From: Parus major
Lineage: Eukaryota; Chordata; Aves; Passeriformes; Paridae
Length of the DNA: 64,000 bases
Assembly (NCBI RefSeq): GCF_001522545.3
Contig: NC_031773.1
Location: 42,081,494 to 42,145,493 of the forward strand
Direction of reading: 5' to 3'
Under the pieces are notes generated by a model. It worked only from the letters and a program-made list of their open reading frames with translations, was not told where the DNA came from and searched no databases. This document shows positions 1 to 12,980 of this stretch, piece after piece (the stretch's first letter is position 1; each line of letters begins with the position of its first letter). The position numbers and the translations under genes were made by a program.

Positions 1-2738
1 CACCACTAGGTGAACTGGCCATTCAAGATCTGGGGCTGTGTTACAGGCCACAGAAGCAATAGGTGGGACTAGGTTCAGGCCAAAGGAAAACAGGAGTCTT
101 CTCAGGGTGTCAACCTTCCTTCTTTTGCTCCTCCAGCCAGAAGACTGCTCTAGAAACTCTCACTGGCACTCTCCAGCCTGCTCCTCCCGAGGGACACATG
201 GAAGCAGTGTCCACTTACACCAGATATTTCCTTTTCCTCCCTGGACACATCCCAAACCCAGACTACTGGAAACACTTTCTAGATATTTTCAGGTCTCTTA
301 CTTGGCTGTAACTTCCCTAGACCAGCTCCTTTAACTTCTGCTGGTTTTCCCAGTTCTTGCTTCACTGTCTGTCCTCTTAAGGCAGAGCTGATCACCCCAG
401 ATACAGGAAGAAGGAGAGAGCAAAATTCATTCTAATCTGCTGAGAAAATTCAGGAAAGCCTTGGCTAGACTGACCCCAGGTGATATGGTCTGTAAATGCA
501 ACCTGGACATTTTCTACCCCAACAGACACTTGCATTCTGTAAACAGGAGTGCACATTAAATTCTGAATGTGGTTATTTAAACTTACACCTATGATACACA
601 TACAAACTGAATTAATTTTATTATCATGTTCTTAAGATTTCTCATAAGAAACAGAGATGCTTCAGCATATATTTCCCACTTCAAGATGCCATGAGTGCTG
701 GCAGCACAGAAGAAGCAGGAAGTGGGTTATGACCATATTCATTAAGGTGTGTGGGCCAGAGCAGGTGACTGCAGAGATGGATGGAGGAAGACATGTCTTA
801 TTTAAAGGAATGCATTGAAAATAATTATATAGGTTCATGGAACTTCCAAGAAACCAATTTAATCCTCTTCTATATTATTTTAATGAAAAATATAGCAATG
901 GAAAGATTTAAGACATTCTTCAGTCCCTTTGTCTAATTTTTTCTTACAGTTTAATATTTAGTAACTTGTCCTGTTTCATTATACATCTTCTTGCATCTTA
1001 AGCAATGAAGTTGGTACCACTTCCCTTAGAGAAACATTCCATAACTTGCAATTTCACACTTGTCAGGAAATTTTCTCACACCAGCTTGCATGCTTCCTGT
1101 ACTAATTCTCTCCAGTTCTGCTAACAGTATCCTCATCTACCACTTCCAGCAAGAGCAGCAATGACTTGTTGTTACTACTCTTGTACTACTCCAGTAGCTA
1201 TGGGATGCCCCCAGTTCCTGTGCAATTTAGCAAAGATTCCTGCCCCAAAGTAATAAAACACATGAATTAACATTTTGGTGATCTCATGAGAATTCATTAC
1301 ACATTAAACATTTCCTCTCTTTTTCAGGGGCACATAGATGCAGCCAATGTTTGTATTTTGAAATGCAGAAGAATTGTACCTTTTGGGTTTGACTAGAACC
1401 AGTCACATCAGCCTAAAACTTTGTGTAAAGTGTGAAAACTTAACTGAGAAAAACAGTTTACCAAAACATAACATGCTTGTTGTGAGAATACTGTAAATGG
1501 TAAGGGCAACAATGGCAGCTGAACTTTGGTGAATACAGCATCATCCATGAAAGGTGAGGTATTTCAAATGGTGAAAACTGAGCAGTACAATCCCATGGGG
1601 TTTAATGTGTTTCAGTTCTGAATTTTGAAAAATGAAAATGTTGAATTTTCTTTAGAGCTAATGTTATAGAAAAATTGTCACATGTAATTGGAACATTCTC
1701 GTTTGCTAAAGCCATAACCTTTTGTCCTGTTATAATATCTTTTCCTTTTCTTGCTGTAATGTTATGATTTATAATGCTATGTACTGGTTTTAAAGTGTTC
1801 TTTTACTTTCAAGACAAAAATCTAAATTACACCATTTTTCAGTCTGTTTTGTATAAGTATGGGCATGTCTCAATCCAAGATTTTTCTGTCATTTTAACAG
1901 CATTTCCCTACAGGAGAATACTCTATTGGAAAATTTTCAACTATCATTTTTTAAGTCATAAGCCATTCTCCTTAAGAAATTAAAATTTCAAAATTAACAA
2001 AAGTAAAGAATTTTGTTGTTTTCCTGAAGTAGAAATTTTGCTTAAATTGCTCATTGCTCAGGTATATGATTCAGTGCCTAGAACTGAATCAGGTAATTTA
2101 TTACATAATTTTCAGTTTGCCAATAGCTTGGGTGTGAACATCTAAAGAAATCCATTAACTCCCTGTAAGTGCTGGAGTCATTAATTCTTGCAGGTGTGTA
2201 CTCTTCAAATATATGAGATGAAAAATCATGATTCCTTGAGTAATAGTTTTTAGATAGCTTGCTTTTGACCATACTTTCCATTGTGTAATTTAATCTTAGA
2301 AGTTTGTACAATGTGAGGTGGTTCAGAACTCAGAAAATAAATCCTTAAACAAAATATTGAGGGTTGCTGCTTTATCTGCTGTTCTTAATTGTTCAGAGCA
2401 AAACAATTGAACAGTGTGGGACACAATCCAGAGGCTGAACACAGAAAGGTAGTGGCGAGTTGTTCTGTATGGAGATCCTCAGTATGGCTTGCCTGAGAAT
2501 CTTTACTATATTTTTGCATTAAATATTTACAGGGTTAGGTTTGGGGAATTTGAGTATCAAGTTCATACAGATAATTTAATATCTCTTTTTGGTTTTTTTT
2601 TTGGTCTATATATATATATGGTGTTTTGAAAGAGGGCTGTGGAGCTACACCAAAGGGTAACTTCTTATCTAACCTGCATCTAGAGGAGTGGCAGGCACAA
2701 ATGTTGAAGTGGAATCACTAAGGCTCAACAAAGGGACA
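1..2738. other. Unannotated AT-rich DNA, no gene seen
   Basis: No exon, RNA gene or recognisable transposon is visible on either strand. Open frames are all under 100 codons and look like chance. The only structure is a short simple-sequence patch: a T10 run at 2593-2602 followed by a (TA) run at 2607-2619. The segment could be intergenic or intronic; the sequence does not decide. Confidence 0.6.
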
Positions 2739-2866
2739 CGGCTGTCACGAGGATGTGATACTATCCTAACCTTAAACACCGCCAGTCATGGGAAAAAATC
2801 TCGTCAGTTCAGTCCGACTTTGATCACTGCATTTCTACAGAGGGCCTGCCCCAGCACTGCGCGCCG
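2739..2866. other. Small CpG-dense patch
   Basis: Eight CpG dinucleotides fall within 128 bases, including a GCGCGCCG cluster at about 2859-2866, whereas the surrounding DNA often goes 100 bases or more without one. The patch is far too short for a normal CpG island. It lies within a 63-codon plus-strand open frame (2688-2879) that I do not recognise. It could be an unmethylated regulatory site, a young insertion not yet decayed, or chance. Confidence 0.35.
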
Positions 2867-5800
2867 AGTACAAGCTTGACTAGACTCCTTCAAAGAGATC
2901 CTTAGGTAGGATGTGGCTTCCTGTGCTGGGTTAAAATCACCTTCTGAATTACCTTACCCCAAGAACATTCATTTGAAATAGTATGATTACAAGAAAAGTT
3001 GCTTCAGGAATATTGGCTTGCTTGCCTGCTGGTTTCCTAAAGGCAGATTCTTAAGATGAAACTGTAAAACAGTAAAAGGTTATTGAGCTGTAAAAGATTA
3101 TGGAAATCTACAGCATCAAAAGTAAACCAGTTTCAAAATACCTTACTAATTCTTTTATTCAAGGACATAATAGATATGAGTCCTTTTATAGATCTTTTTC
3201 TCTGCACAGCACATGTCTTGTAAACTTTCAGCTGGACTAGATTAACGGGAATAGAAATAAAGGACAAATCCTTGTGTCTGATTCAGCAGGATCATCACAT
3301 ATATTTAACTCCAAACACCTGATTCCCTCTAATTCAAACTTTAAAGCATAAAGGATTCATGACTGACTGTTGCTAGTAATACTGCAAAACAGACAGGCCT
3401 CATGTTATTTAAGTAATATATCATATCAATATATATCTCTGAGATATACCAGAGACTTTAAGTGAAGATTTTGGATCTTTTTATGCCCTTCTACCTGATG
3501 AAACTTAAATGTGAGAGCATGGCAACACAGAGTATCCACATGAAATGGCACTGCAGTATCAAATAGACACCAGCAGGTTTACAGCCAAAAATTACAATGA
3601 AAAGAGAGAATGTTTCAGCTTCAAAATAATGTGGAAAAAACAAATCAATAACTGCAGCATATGAAAAAGGATGGTAGATACACTGAAATCCATGGAAAAC
3701 CATAGCCACAAGAAAGAAGGTAAGAGGAAATAATTAAATTGTGTATGTGTGTTTTTTCCAGAATATGCTAGAAAGTAAACTGTGGGAACTGGAGAAAATG
3801 TTGAGCCAGGTATCTATTGAACAATTCAAAAAGAAGTTTGGAACATTCATGGGAAATGAAATGTATCAAAGAGGTAAAAAGAAAACTGTAAACACATCCA
3901 AGAAATCAATAAGAGAGATCAAAATCTCACAAAGAAATATAGGAGACAGAACACTTCAGGCTAGGAGAAGGTGATGTGGTATAAAGATGACCTGAAAAGA
4001 GAACACTAATAGAAAATACAAAGGAGTCACATTATCCCAAAACCATGAAGGCTCTAACGCATTGAATCCAAGACTTCTCTAGACACATGACACAGAGCAA
4101 GTGGCTCACAACACTCACAATGCTGAGAAAAACTTCATCCCAGTGCAGAAATCTGTCTTTGAGATTAAATTTCTCCTTAGCTCTATACCCAGAAAAAGAA
4201 AAGATTGCCCCAGTTGCAGTCTTTAATTTCTTTGTGGATGTCCAGAACAATATCAGAAGTGGTGGCTGAGTCAGACAAACCCTCAGTTGAGTGTGGTATT
4301 CTAATTTTAAACATTCTGTTATTCATTCTGTGATCACATCATGAGATCACACATGAAATCTTGTTTATCACAATTTTATTACACTGGAAATTTTTGGATC
4401 TGTGTCTTCACAGTGTGAAATTCATTCACCCATATTAGTCTGCCTGAAATGCTCTCTTTGTCACATAGATGTCTTCTGGTCATATAGACTCCTTGACCAG
4501 AGAGAAAAATAAGCAGTTCATTCATTTTATCTACTTCAGACATCTCTAGAAAAGATAAAACATATCCCACATGTGTCAGCGATGCTCCATTAACTGCAAA
4601 CAGGGCCATAGGTGAGTTCCTCAGAGGGAGATTTCTGTGATCCAAGTGTCTCTCACTTTGAATGGAAGTAGCTTAGAACAGTTCCAGCACTTTGTGAAAT
4701 AAGTGAATTTTCTAACAACAATTCATTACAAGAAAATTAAATGTGAATTGCCTGTAGATAACCTGGGGGCCAATCAGATTTCATTCCAATTGGAAGAGAA
4801 GCACAATTTAATTGAATTTATTGACTAACAGAGAGCTGAAAAGGCTGTTTCTAAGTCCATCTGTTAAGGATTGTTTATCAAGTTGAAACCAAGTATGAAA
4901 ATATTTTTCTTCAGATATGGTCACTATTTTTCATAGAGATTGGAAACTATTTGAATTGGGAAAAGTAGGTAAAACTGCTAGGACAGAAATCCTGGCCCAA
5001 GCAGTACCACACAGACAACAAGGGTATGCAGCCAAAGCCAGGCTGATGGTGAGGGGTCTCCTTAGCCAGAACCTAACCAAAATCAATCATAAGTACCAAT
5101 TTCCAGCTTAATATTCAGTCTGCATTAATCTGTGTAGCATTCTGAAGATGTTATTTCACTCCCCTGAATGTCTTCCTTCTGCTTGCCAGGCATCAAAGGA
5201 CAGAATAGGAAATTTGCAGGACTGAACCTGATCCTGTCCAGAGCAGAGTAACTACCAGAGAGTGTGTGTGCAGTTACTGTTTCTGCAGCTACTGCTATAT
5301 TTGCCAAAATTAATAAAACTACTAGTGTGGGTGTCTAACAAAAGGTACATCACAGTTTGGTGCAATGGTACATCATACTGGAAGCTTCAGATCCCAGCAA
5401 GAGTTAGTGGTACTTAACTACAAAACAATTTCTAACCCACAGGCCATGAACTGTGTGATAAGCTTCATTAAAAACATATTAAAAAAAGATTGAGAAGCAG
5501 GCTTCAAAGAAATTTGGGAAGCAGCAGCAAAATATTTTGTATGGTCACATCTGTGAAGAGCAAGGTCCATGTTTAATCCTCTCCTCCCTCTTTCCAATCT
5601 CTTGCTAAAAGGGGAGAAAAAACAAAAACAAAACAAAAGAAGGAGGCAAAGAAGAAGAGAGAGAAGGGGAAAGAAGACCTAATGCCAGAAAATCTTTTTG
5701 AAGTATTTCTTCTCTTGATTAAGAGTTCTCAGTTTGGCAAGACCTAAATCAAGATACATCAAAGAGGGTTCAAAATAAGGAGCAGCTGAATGAAAATGTA

Positions 5801-8117
5801 TGAGATGACAGAAAGAATAAACAATAATAAGTATGCATATGTTTAAGTCATCTGAAAGTGATTGCAGCAATGTGTTAAATGTCCAGAAATATACATTAAA
5901 ATAGCATCGTAACTCCCTAAGGGGAAAAAATCTGCTTAAATCTTAAATAAAACTCGTTTAGACTAAACTGCATCCACTATTCCCTTTGTGTTATGACTTC
6001 AGGAGCTTTCCCATCCTCTTTGTTTGGTTATGTATAATGGGAAAAACACTACTGTTCTTGCTCAGATTTTCTGAGGTGTCAGTGGGTTTCTGGAGGTAAG
6101 TATACTGGCAACCTAGCCAAAACAAAAACCTCTCCAGCAGTCACAACTCATATGGAGGGGATGAAGAAACAAGGGCTTATACATACCTTCTGTTTGCTGG
6201 CATTTGTTTCCCTCCAGTTAAAAAGTGATTTTTTTCTGATAAAAGTTTGGAGAATGTGATTAAACGTTTAAGGGAAATTATTCACAATTCGGTGCATGAT
6301 GCTTGGGAGTTGAAGAGAAGACCAATGGAAACAGATGTGAAAGGGAAATACAGCACAAGACTCAGGAAAATAATAGGCAGCAGAAAGCACTGTGAGAATA
6401 GTAACATGATGGCACCAGTTTTGGTTTCCATTTTCAAATTCTCCACATTCTGGTACCTATGGAAATAATCTAACTATGAGATTAACACTGCTAACAAAGT
6501 TACCACATATTTTAGCTAGGAATATCTCAGCTTTAAAATAACCGTGTGTCATATACTCTATTTATTTTCTTTCAGATTAAAAACCTTGAAAATTAATTTT
6601 AAAATAATACAACTCTTATAAAACTATTCTTAATTGATGTTATTTAGATGGCTCTCTTTAGCACTTTGACTTTTCACTATCTGTGTTTCCATTGTGGCAC
6701 TGTAAACACTATTGAACAGCACCACCATGGCTGTATTTTAACAAGGTGGCAGAATAATGGCTTTCTCTCTGTTGAATTTTTTCAAGCATTCAGACTCTAG
6801 GAACTCTTGCAGTAAATGGTTAGCAGGTAGCTAAGAAGTTGAGATTAGTTTTTGGCTCTGGTATTATCTGACAGGCTATCATTATCAGTCACTAATGCCT
6901 TTCATGAAATGGATAAAAGGTCCAGGATATCACTCATGTGGCTCTTCTAAAATGCCCTGAGGTTTTCTGTTTCGGTTTGGTTTTGTTTTATCTCTGAGAG
7001 TGACAAAATGTGGCAGACAGGAGGGCACCACAGAATACTTCTTAATCATTTCACATATGTTGAACACAAGGTGTTTAAAAGATAAGGCTGTGGAAATCAA
7101 TGCATATATAGATGCTTTTTTCTTACCCTGTGCCAGAAAGTGTAGCACACTTACTAATGCTGCAACTCTACACAGGCAGCCAAGTGCAATTTATTTGATT
7201 CTGTATTTATATTGCTATAGTTTATAAGGAAGCATACTGGGTATATTTGAAAACATGAAGTGAGAACTTTGAAATGGGCGCCAGTTTTGCTTCCTAAACT
7301 CAAACGAGCAACAGAGAGTTCTAAGTAAGTGTGGAATGCAGCAGTGTCTGTATTGGTGTATGATGCTTCACAATGTAACAAACTAAAATGTACCCTCCTT
7401 GTTTATTCTCAAACAATGAGAAGTTCATGGAGCATGAAGCAACAGATAATATTCTGTAGGCTGGATGAAATTAGATTGTATCTCATGTTCTCTCTCCATT
7501 TACTCTCTGGTACTTCTAACCTAGCAATTTTTATAAAATAAAGGTGGGATCAGGCATCTGTTGTCTCCAGGTGTAAACCATTTCTTTTGCTTACCCTATA
7601 TTGCTAGGGTATCTTGATCTTTATTATAATAAAGGTATCTTGGTCTTCCATATGATCTTTAGTCATCTCCAGTCCAAGGCAAAAATATCAGTGGCCTGAG
7701 AGCAGCTGAAGAAGTAAGGAGTTCTAATTAACCACCTAATCCCTTCTCTCATCTTTCTTCACACCCACTAGAGACAAATCTAATGATGTTGTAGGATACA
7801 ACAGGGAACTGATTTTAATTGCTATCTATTGTTAGTAGATTGGGCTGCCTACTATAATGTGAAGGTGCACCCATTGAGTAGCCCTGTAGGTAGTCAAGCA
7901 CATAACTCAGCAAACCAGGAATGCAGCCAAACAAAGCAGCAACTTCCCAGAGCAGGCAAATAACCTAATAGCCAAATAACTGCAACTCAGAGCAGCAAAA
8001 GCTCCTATCTCTGAGGCTACCCAGACCTAACTGGCACTAATTTTTTTCTTAGTCTTCTACTCATCTGCCAGCTCTACAAAGTCCTAATTCTATTTGCCAT
8101 GTTCACAGGTGTGCTCT
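2867..8117. other. Unannotated DNA, no supported gene
   Basis: No known gene or transposon is recognised. A purine-rich low-complexity run occupies about 5610-5676. A 70-codon open segment at 3762-3971 follows a good splice-acceptor-like sequence and is treated as a finding rather than a gene. An imperfect repeat of GGTATCTTGRTCTT occurs at about 7608 and 7635. Everything else looks single-copy. Confidence 0.55.
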
Positions 8118-8157
8118 TCAGCTTTATAAAGGTGGCCCTCCTCAGCTTTATAAAGCT
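8118..8157. repeat. Short direct repeat containing a perfect palindrome
   Basis: TCAGCTTTATAAAG occurs at 8118-8131 and again at 8142-8155, a 24-bp period. The second copy extends into AGCTTTATAAAGCT (8144-8157), a perfect 14-bp palindrome that also contains TATAAA. This is a local duplication with no known function. Confidence 0.7.
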
Positions 8158-11100
8158 CCTTTTCCAGCTTCTTCTCCATTCTTCCTTTCCTTTCTCCTTG
8201 CCCTGCAGTGAAGCCAGAAACTCCCAGAACTGTCCCAACACCTCTTGGATCAGTGTTCATATAATTTTTGCCCTTCCTGATACTGCCAACAATGAATATG
8301 AATCTCTCCCTACCTTCTCAGTTCAAAGCATACCTGGGAGACGATAGTTAGAGAAGGCAATTTCTTGTTTAAAAAACTTGTCACAATATTTAGGAAAGTA
8401 GGCTCCTACTGCCTTGAAACTGCAAGAGCCTAGTGTTTACCAGCTATCTGTTTGCCCAAAGCACACTGGACTTATGGCTGCATTCTCTTCACCTCAGTTA
8501 CATCCTCCCTTGTCCTTCTCATTGCCTTTTCCCTACCTGGTGTCATCTCTTGTCCTCAGTGTCTTCAGGAGTTCCTTCCCACTAGTTTATCAGCCTTCCT
8601 AACCAAACCTCAACCTCTCTGATACAGGTGAAACCACAACTGAAAAGTCTGTCCAAGCCCATTGCAGCACAAAGATTTTCCTTTTGTGGTCATTCTGCTG
8701 TAAAGCCCCTTTCTTGCTCCACCTGCCAGCTCTGCCCACACAAAGGGCATGGCTGCAGAGGAACGCTCCTCGAGGCACGACAGCCGTGCACCCAGCTAAG
8801 CCACAGCAGCACCACCAACCTATTGTAGATGTGCTGGGAGTGTCACCAGCTCCAACAAACCCTTATCTGCTAAGGGCATGGACTTCAGGGCATGAACTGT
8901 CTACTCCGTTTGTCCTCTGCACTGAGGAGGCCTCAAGCCTTGGCATCAAAAGAAATTCCTTTAGATATATCAGTACAGGGCAGGAAAAACACCTTCCTAG
9001 GTCTCTGAAAGTCTAAAAGGAAACAATTATTTAACAAAAGCCCTACCCCTCTGGCTCAGCCTGTAAACACAGTAATTTCCATATTATTTTGTTTAAAAAA
9101 AACTTCTACTCTTACATTTGTGAGTAGTTTTCTGCCTTCTGTGGGACTAGTCACATTCAAAAAGCTAAAATAAGTCTTCAAAATCTCTTTAGAATCAATA
9201 TCCATGAGTTCTGATACATTAACATTTAAAGACTATATTAATATTCACAGCAAGGCAGGAAAATGCTAGGTCCTTCATGTTTACATTAAATATTTGTTTT
9301 TATTGGCTGAGTTTTAATGAATCAGTTAAAATACTAGGAGATAAATGGATAAATAATTTTTTTTTTCTTTAAATCTGGAAAAGTATTTTAGAAACATTCT
9401 CACACCATATGTTAGTCCCAAAATGTATCTAGCAGGATGTCAAAGGTTAACAATATTACTAAATATAGAGAAATCATGAAGAATGTTAGGTGTACATACA
9501 CAGCTGAGAATAGTTTTGGAAGGAAAACTAACTTTCCAAGTTTGCATTCTGTCAGAAATAATTTTTTTTTCAAAAGAAATTGTGCTTCTCACTGCCAAGA
9601 GACCAACATTATGTGTAAAGAGGAATCCATCAAGTCCAGTGCTTGCAGCTGTGAATACTAATGCTGGATGAATGACCGTACACATAGCTGTAGGTCTCAC
9701 TGGACTCATCACGTTGTTCCCTATTTGTAACAGTAAATCAAATTCTTTGTCCAAAAAGAGTCACCACTTACTGCTAAATGGAGTCATATGATTGTTTCTT
9801 AGCCACATGGTATTGACTTCTGTTCACTAAATGCCTGACCTACATTCAGGAGACACGCCTGAGAAAATCACTGCACTTCAAATTCCATAATGAAAATCAA
9901 CAAGAAAGCTTTTTAAGAACAGAATGTGAGAGAGCAAGCTTATTCATGAAAGAAATGCAAGACACTTGAGATATTTTTGTCCAAGTTCTACATCAACACC
10001 GCCATATATTTCATTAAATTGTTGTAGACGTCAATTTTTTAAGCTGTTTCCGTCTTCTCCCCATCTACAGAAATAGAGGCAGGGAATTCAGTACAGTTCT
10101 TCAATATTTTGCATTCAGTTTTCTTTTATTATGCAAGCAACTCACCAGTCTTCCTTCTCTGAGACTCATGGCTTTCTTTCCTCCCCTTTCTAATAATTGG
10201 GATAAATACTTCTCTTTCATAGGCATTGCTCCATGACATCATATTTACATACCTCGAGAATGTCTTCACATCACCAGCTCTGAATATATTAATTACAAGA
10301 GTGTGGTGGTTTTGGACTTGAAATGTTTTTAAAACAATTCCAGATAAAAAGCAATTTTCTATCTGAAACATGCTTTCCTTTGTGCAATATGAGTTGCACA
10401 ACCGCTATAGGGTTGACCACAAGCAGACCAAAATACTATTCAGCAATACATTATTGCAAGCATACTTCACCTGACACAGATTTTCAGCTTTAATTCTCTC
10501 CAGGATCTACAAATAAATATTTCCATTATCCTTTTTTCGTTCCCTGAATCCGTCATCTTGCCAGAAACACAGGTCTTCTAAGCATCTATTCAGCCTGCCT
10601 TTTCAGCAATGGCTTTAGTGGCTCAGTCAGAATCTCCTCCTGCTAACTTTGCAGGTAATCTTTTCCGAGGTCTTACTCTATCATACCAAGAATAGAAAAA
10701 TTCTAATTAGGATGCACAGCTTCAAAACAGACCAAAAATAATTTTTTTTTTTTTTTTGCAAGATTAACCACTAAGAGGAAAAATTATCTATAACCTCTCA
10801 CTTCTTGAGACCTCCCAGCTGTAACAAATCTGATGAGCTCATAGGGTTAATATCGGAAATATTATTTTGCTTTAAAATATTTGTGAACATATGAGGATGA
10901 TAGAAGTGGTCATTTAAGGTTTTCCAATCAAAGAGGGTTTAAGAAGTTGCAATATCAATGTAAAACTGAAGTCTGTACCCTGGAATACCAGTTACAATGA
11001 AATTCAAAGCAGGTATTTTTTCTACAGAGAAAACCAGGAGCCAGGAAATCTCAGGATGGAAACTTGTCAAACACACATAACTAGGTAAATATGCTTTTGG

Positions 11101-12850
11101 ATAGTGTAATAAACTGAAAGTGGAATATATTTTTTCAGTAAACATAGCATTCATCTAGAATTTGTAATTGTCATTCTCAAAATGTTTGTTTAAAATGCAC
11201 CAAAAAATAAAATTCAGAGTGTTAATCCATGTATGGGAAACGATTTGTCTACTCTGACACCAATACTTTTCTCCATAACTACGAAAGACCTTTGAAATTG
11301 GGGAAAAAAAAAACACAATCCAAACCACAGGAAGCAAATGAAAACATGCTTGTAGGGTAACCTACAGAAGGAGGAAAACAGGAACTCTTGGAGAGCACTC
11401 AAATAATGGTGCTAAATCTGGAAGTCCTTTAGGTGTTTGCCAATGGCTGATGGACAGAGAGATGAATAGAAAAGACCTGACTGAGGCACCAGACCCATTT
11501 TGTTATCCTTCCACAGAATACTAAAAACCAGAAGTTTTTCTGGTGCTCCCAGATTTAAATCTCAGACTGCCATGAAATACATTTACTGAAATAACTAAAA
11601 TAATTACTAAACAAATACAAACCAGAGCAGCTTAGAAATTCAGGAGAGCTATAGCAGCTGTGAACATGCAACACTCTTTTGTAAACCCATCATTTGATAT
11701 TTGCCATTGTATGCAATGGCTTCCCTCTGCCTTCTATTATTGTAGTGCTCCCTGTATTATTAACTCCCACTTTTTCTGATTCATACTTTATTTCCTGAAA
11801 AAAGATTTTTTTTTCTTTTTTTCTTCATAAGCATCTTTTTCAGTTGAATTACATTCTGCATCTCCTCCCCATCTCTGACATTATAAAGGTGTCCCCTTGA
11901 AAGGCTCCATTTACTTCAATAATCCACTCCTTCCTCCCCTGAGGTGCTTCTACCCTTCTTGAAACATTCTCCAAAGTGATGTGCTGTGAAATGAAACATT
12001 CCCAATGAGATTCAAAGCCATTGTAAATCTATCCAAATATAATGCCTTTTTCCGGTGTTTTGAGTTTGGGGTTCTTTTAGCATTGATGTCTGCACTGAAA
12101 CTTGGAAATGTAAACAGAAAAAGAAAAAAAAAAAAAAAAGGCTTAAAAAACACCTCCACCTCTTAGTTTTTTTAAGAATAGTTTGTTCCCAAGAAGCAGG
12201 TAAATATGAACCTGCTCACAGTTCTACCTCTTTCACAAATCCAAGGCTCTGTCCCAGCTGTGTCAATTTAAGATAGGTAAACTATATTGAACTGAAATTT
12301 AAATTCTCTTTCATATATACTTGTATATTTATTTGTATGTATTTCAGGTAAAATGAGAAGGAAATTTAACAAGAGTAGTAATTTAATCTGTATGTTGTTT
12401 CTGATAGTCTTAGAGAGTACTATGGGTGGAGTGCGATTTTAAATTACTTGTATACTGAACTTTCAAGTCTCTCTCCTAAATTTCCATTCACAGTTCCACA
12501 TTTTGAATCTCTCTCCCTTTCAAAACCTTTCTTCTCCTAGGGTATTTCCTAGTTTGCATGATAGATTTCACAGAAGTCCTGCAGAAAATAAAAAATGTCT
12601 GGGCATTTCAGAATGGTAAAAGAATTTCAGAGAACTGAGAGGAGGGTGTTTCAACTTGACATCTTGGGGATCACTTATACTGAAAGGTGTAAATTTATAA
12701 GAAATTAAAAGTGATTCATCTTCTTGTGTATGCTAATTTGCGTTAACTTTAGGAGAAATATTAGCATCACTCTTTTATACATACACAATAGGTACTTGCT
12801 GTATATTTTACATTTGGATATAGTAGCAAGGGAAGCTGTAGTAGTATGTG
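8158..12850. other. Unannotated DNA with homopolymer tracts
   Basis: No gene or named repeat is seen. A T16 run lies at 10742-10757, an A16 run at 12124-12139, and a T-rich stretch at about 11807-11824. A moderately GC-rich patch at about 8680-8800 gives overlapping open frames in two frames, none recognisable. Confidence 0.55.
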
Positions 12851-12980
12851 TCAGGTTGGATGGGGATTTTGGCCACATGGTCTAGTGGAAGGTGTCCCTG
12901 CCCATGTCAGGAGGTTACAACTAGATGATCTTTTAAGTTCCTTCCAACCCAAACCATTCTGTGATTCTATGCTTCTGTGA
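12851..12980 (+). mobile_element. CR1 LINE fragment, extreme 3' end
   Basis: This is the terminal 130 bases or so of an avian CR1 retrotransposon on the plus strand. It shows the family landmarks in order: GGTTGGATGGGG, a TCTAGTGGAAGGTGTCCCTG block at 12880-12899, an AACTAGATGATCTTTT-type block, TTCCAACCCAAACCATTC, then the short ATTCTATG-like octamer tail. CR1 copies are usually 5'-truncated on insertion, and this one is among the shortest possible. No coding sequence is included. It is diverged from the consensus, so it is an old copy. Confidence 0.93.
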
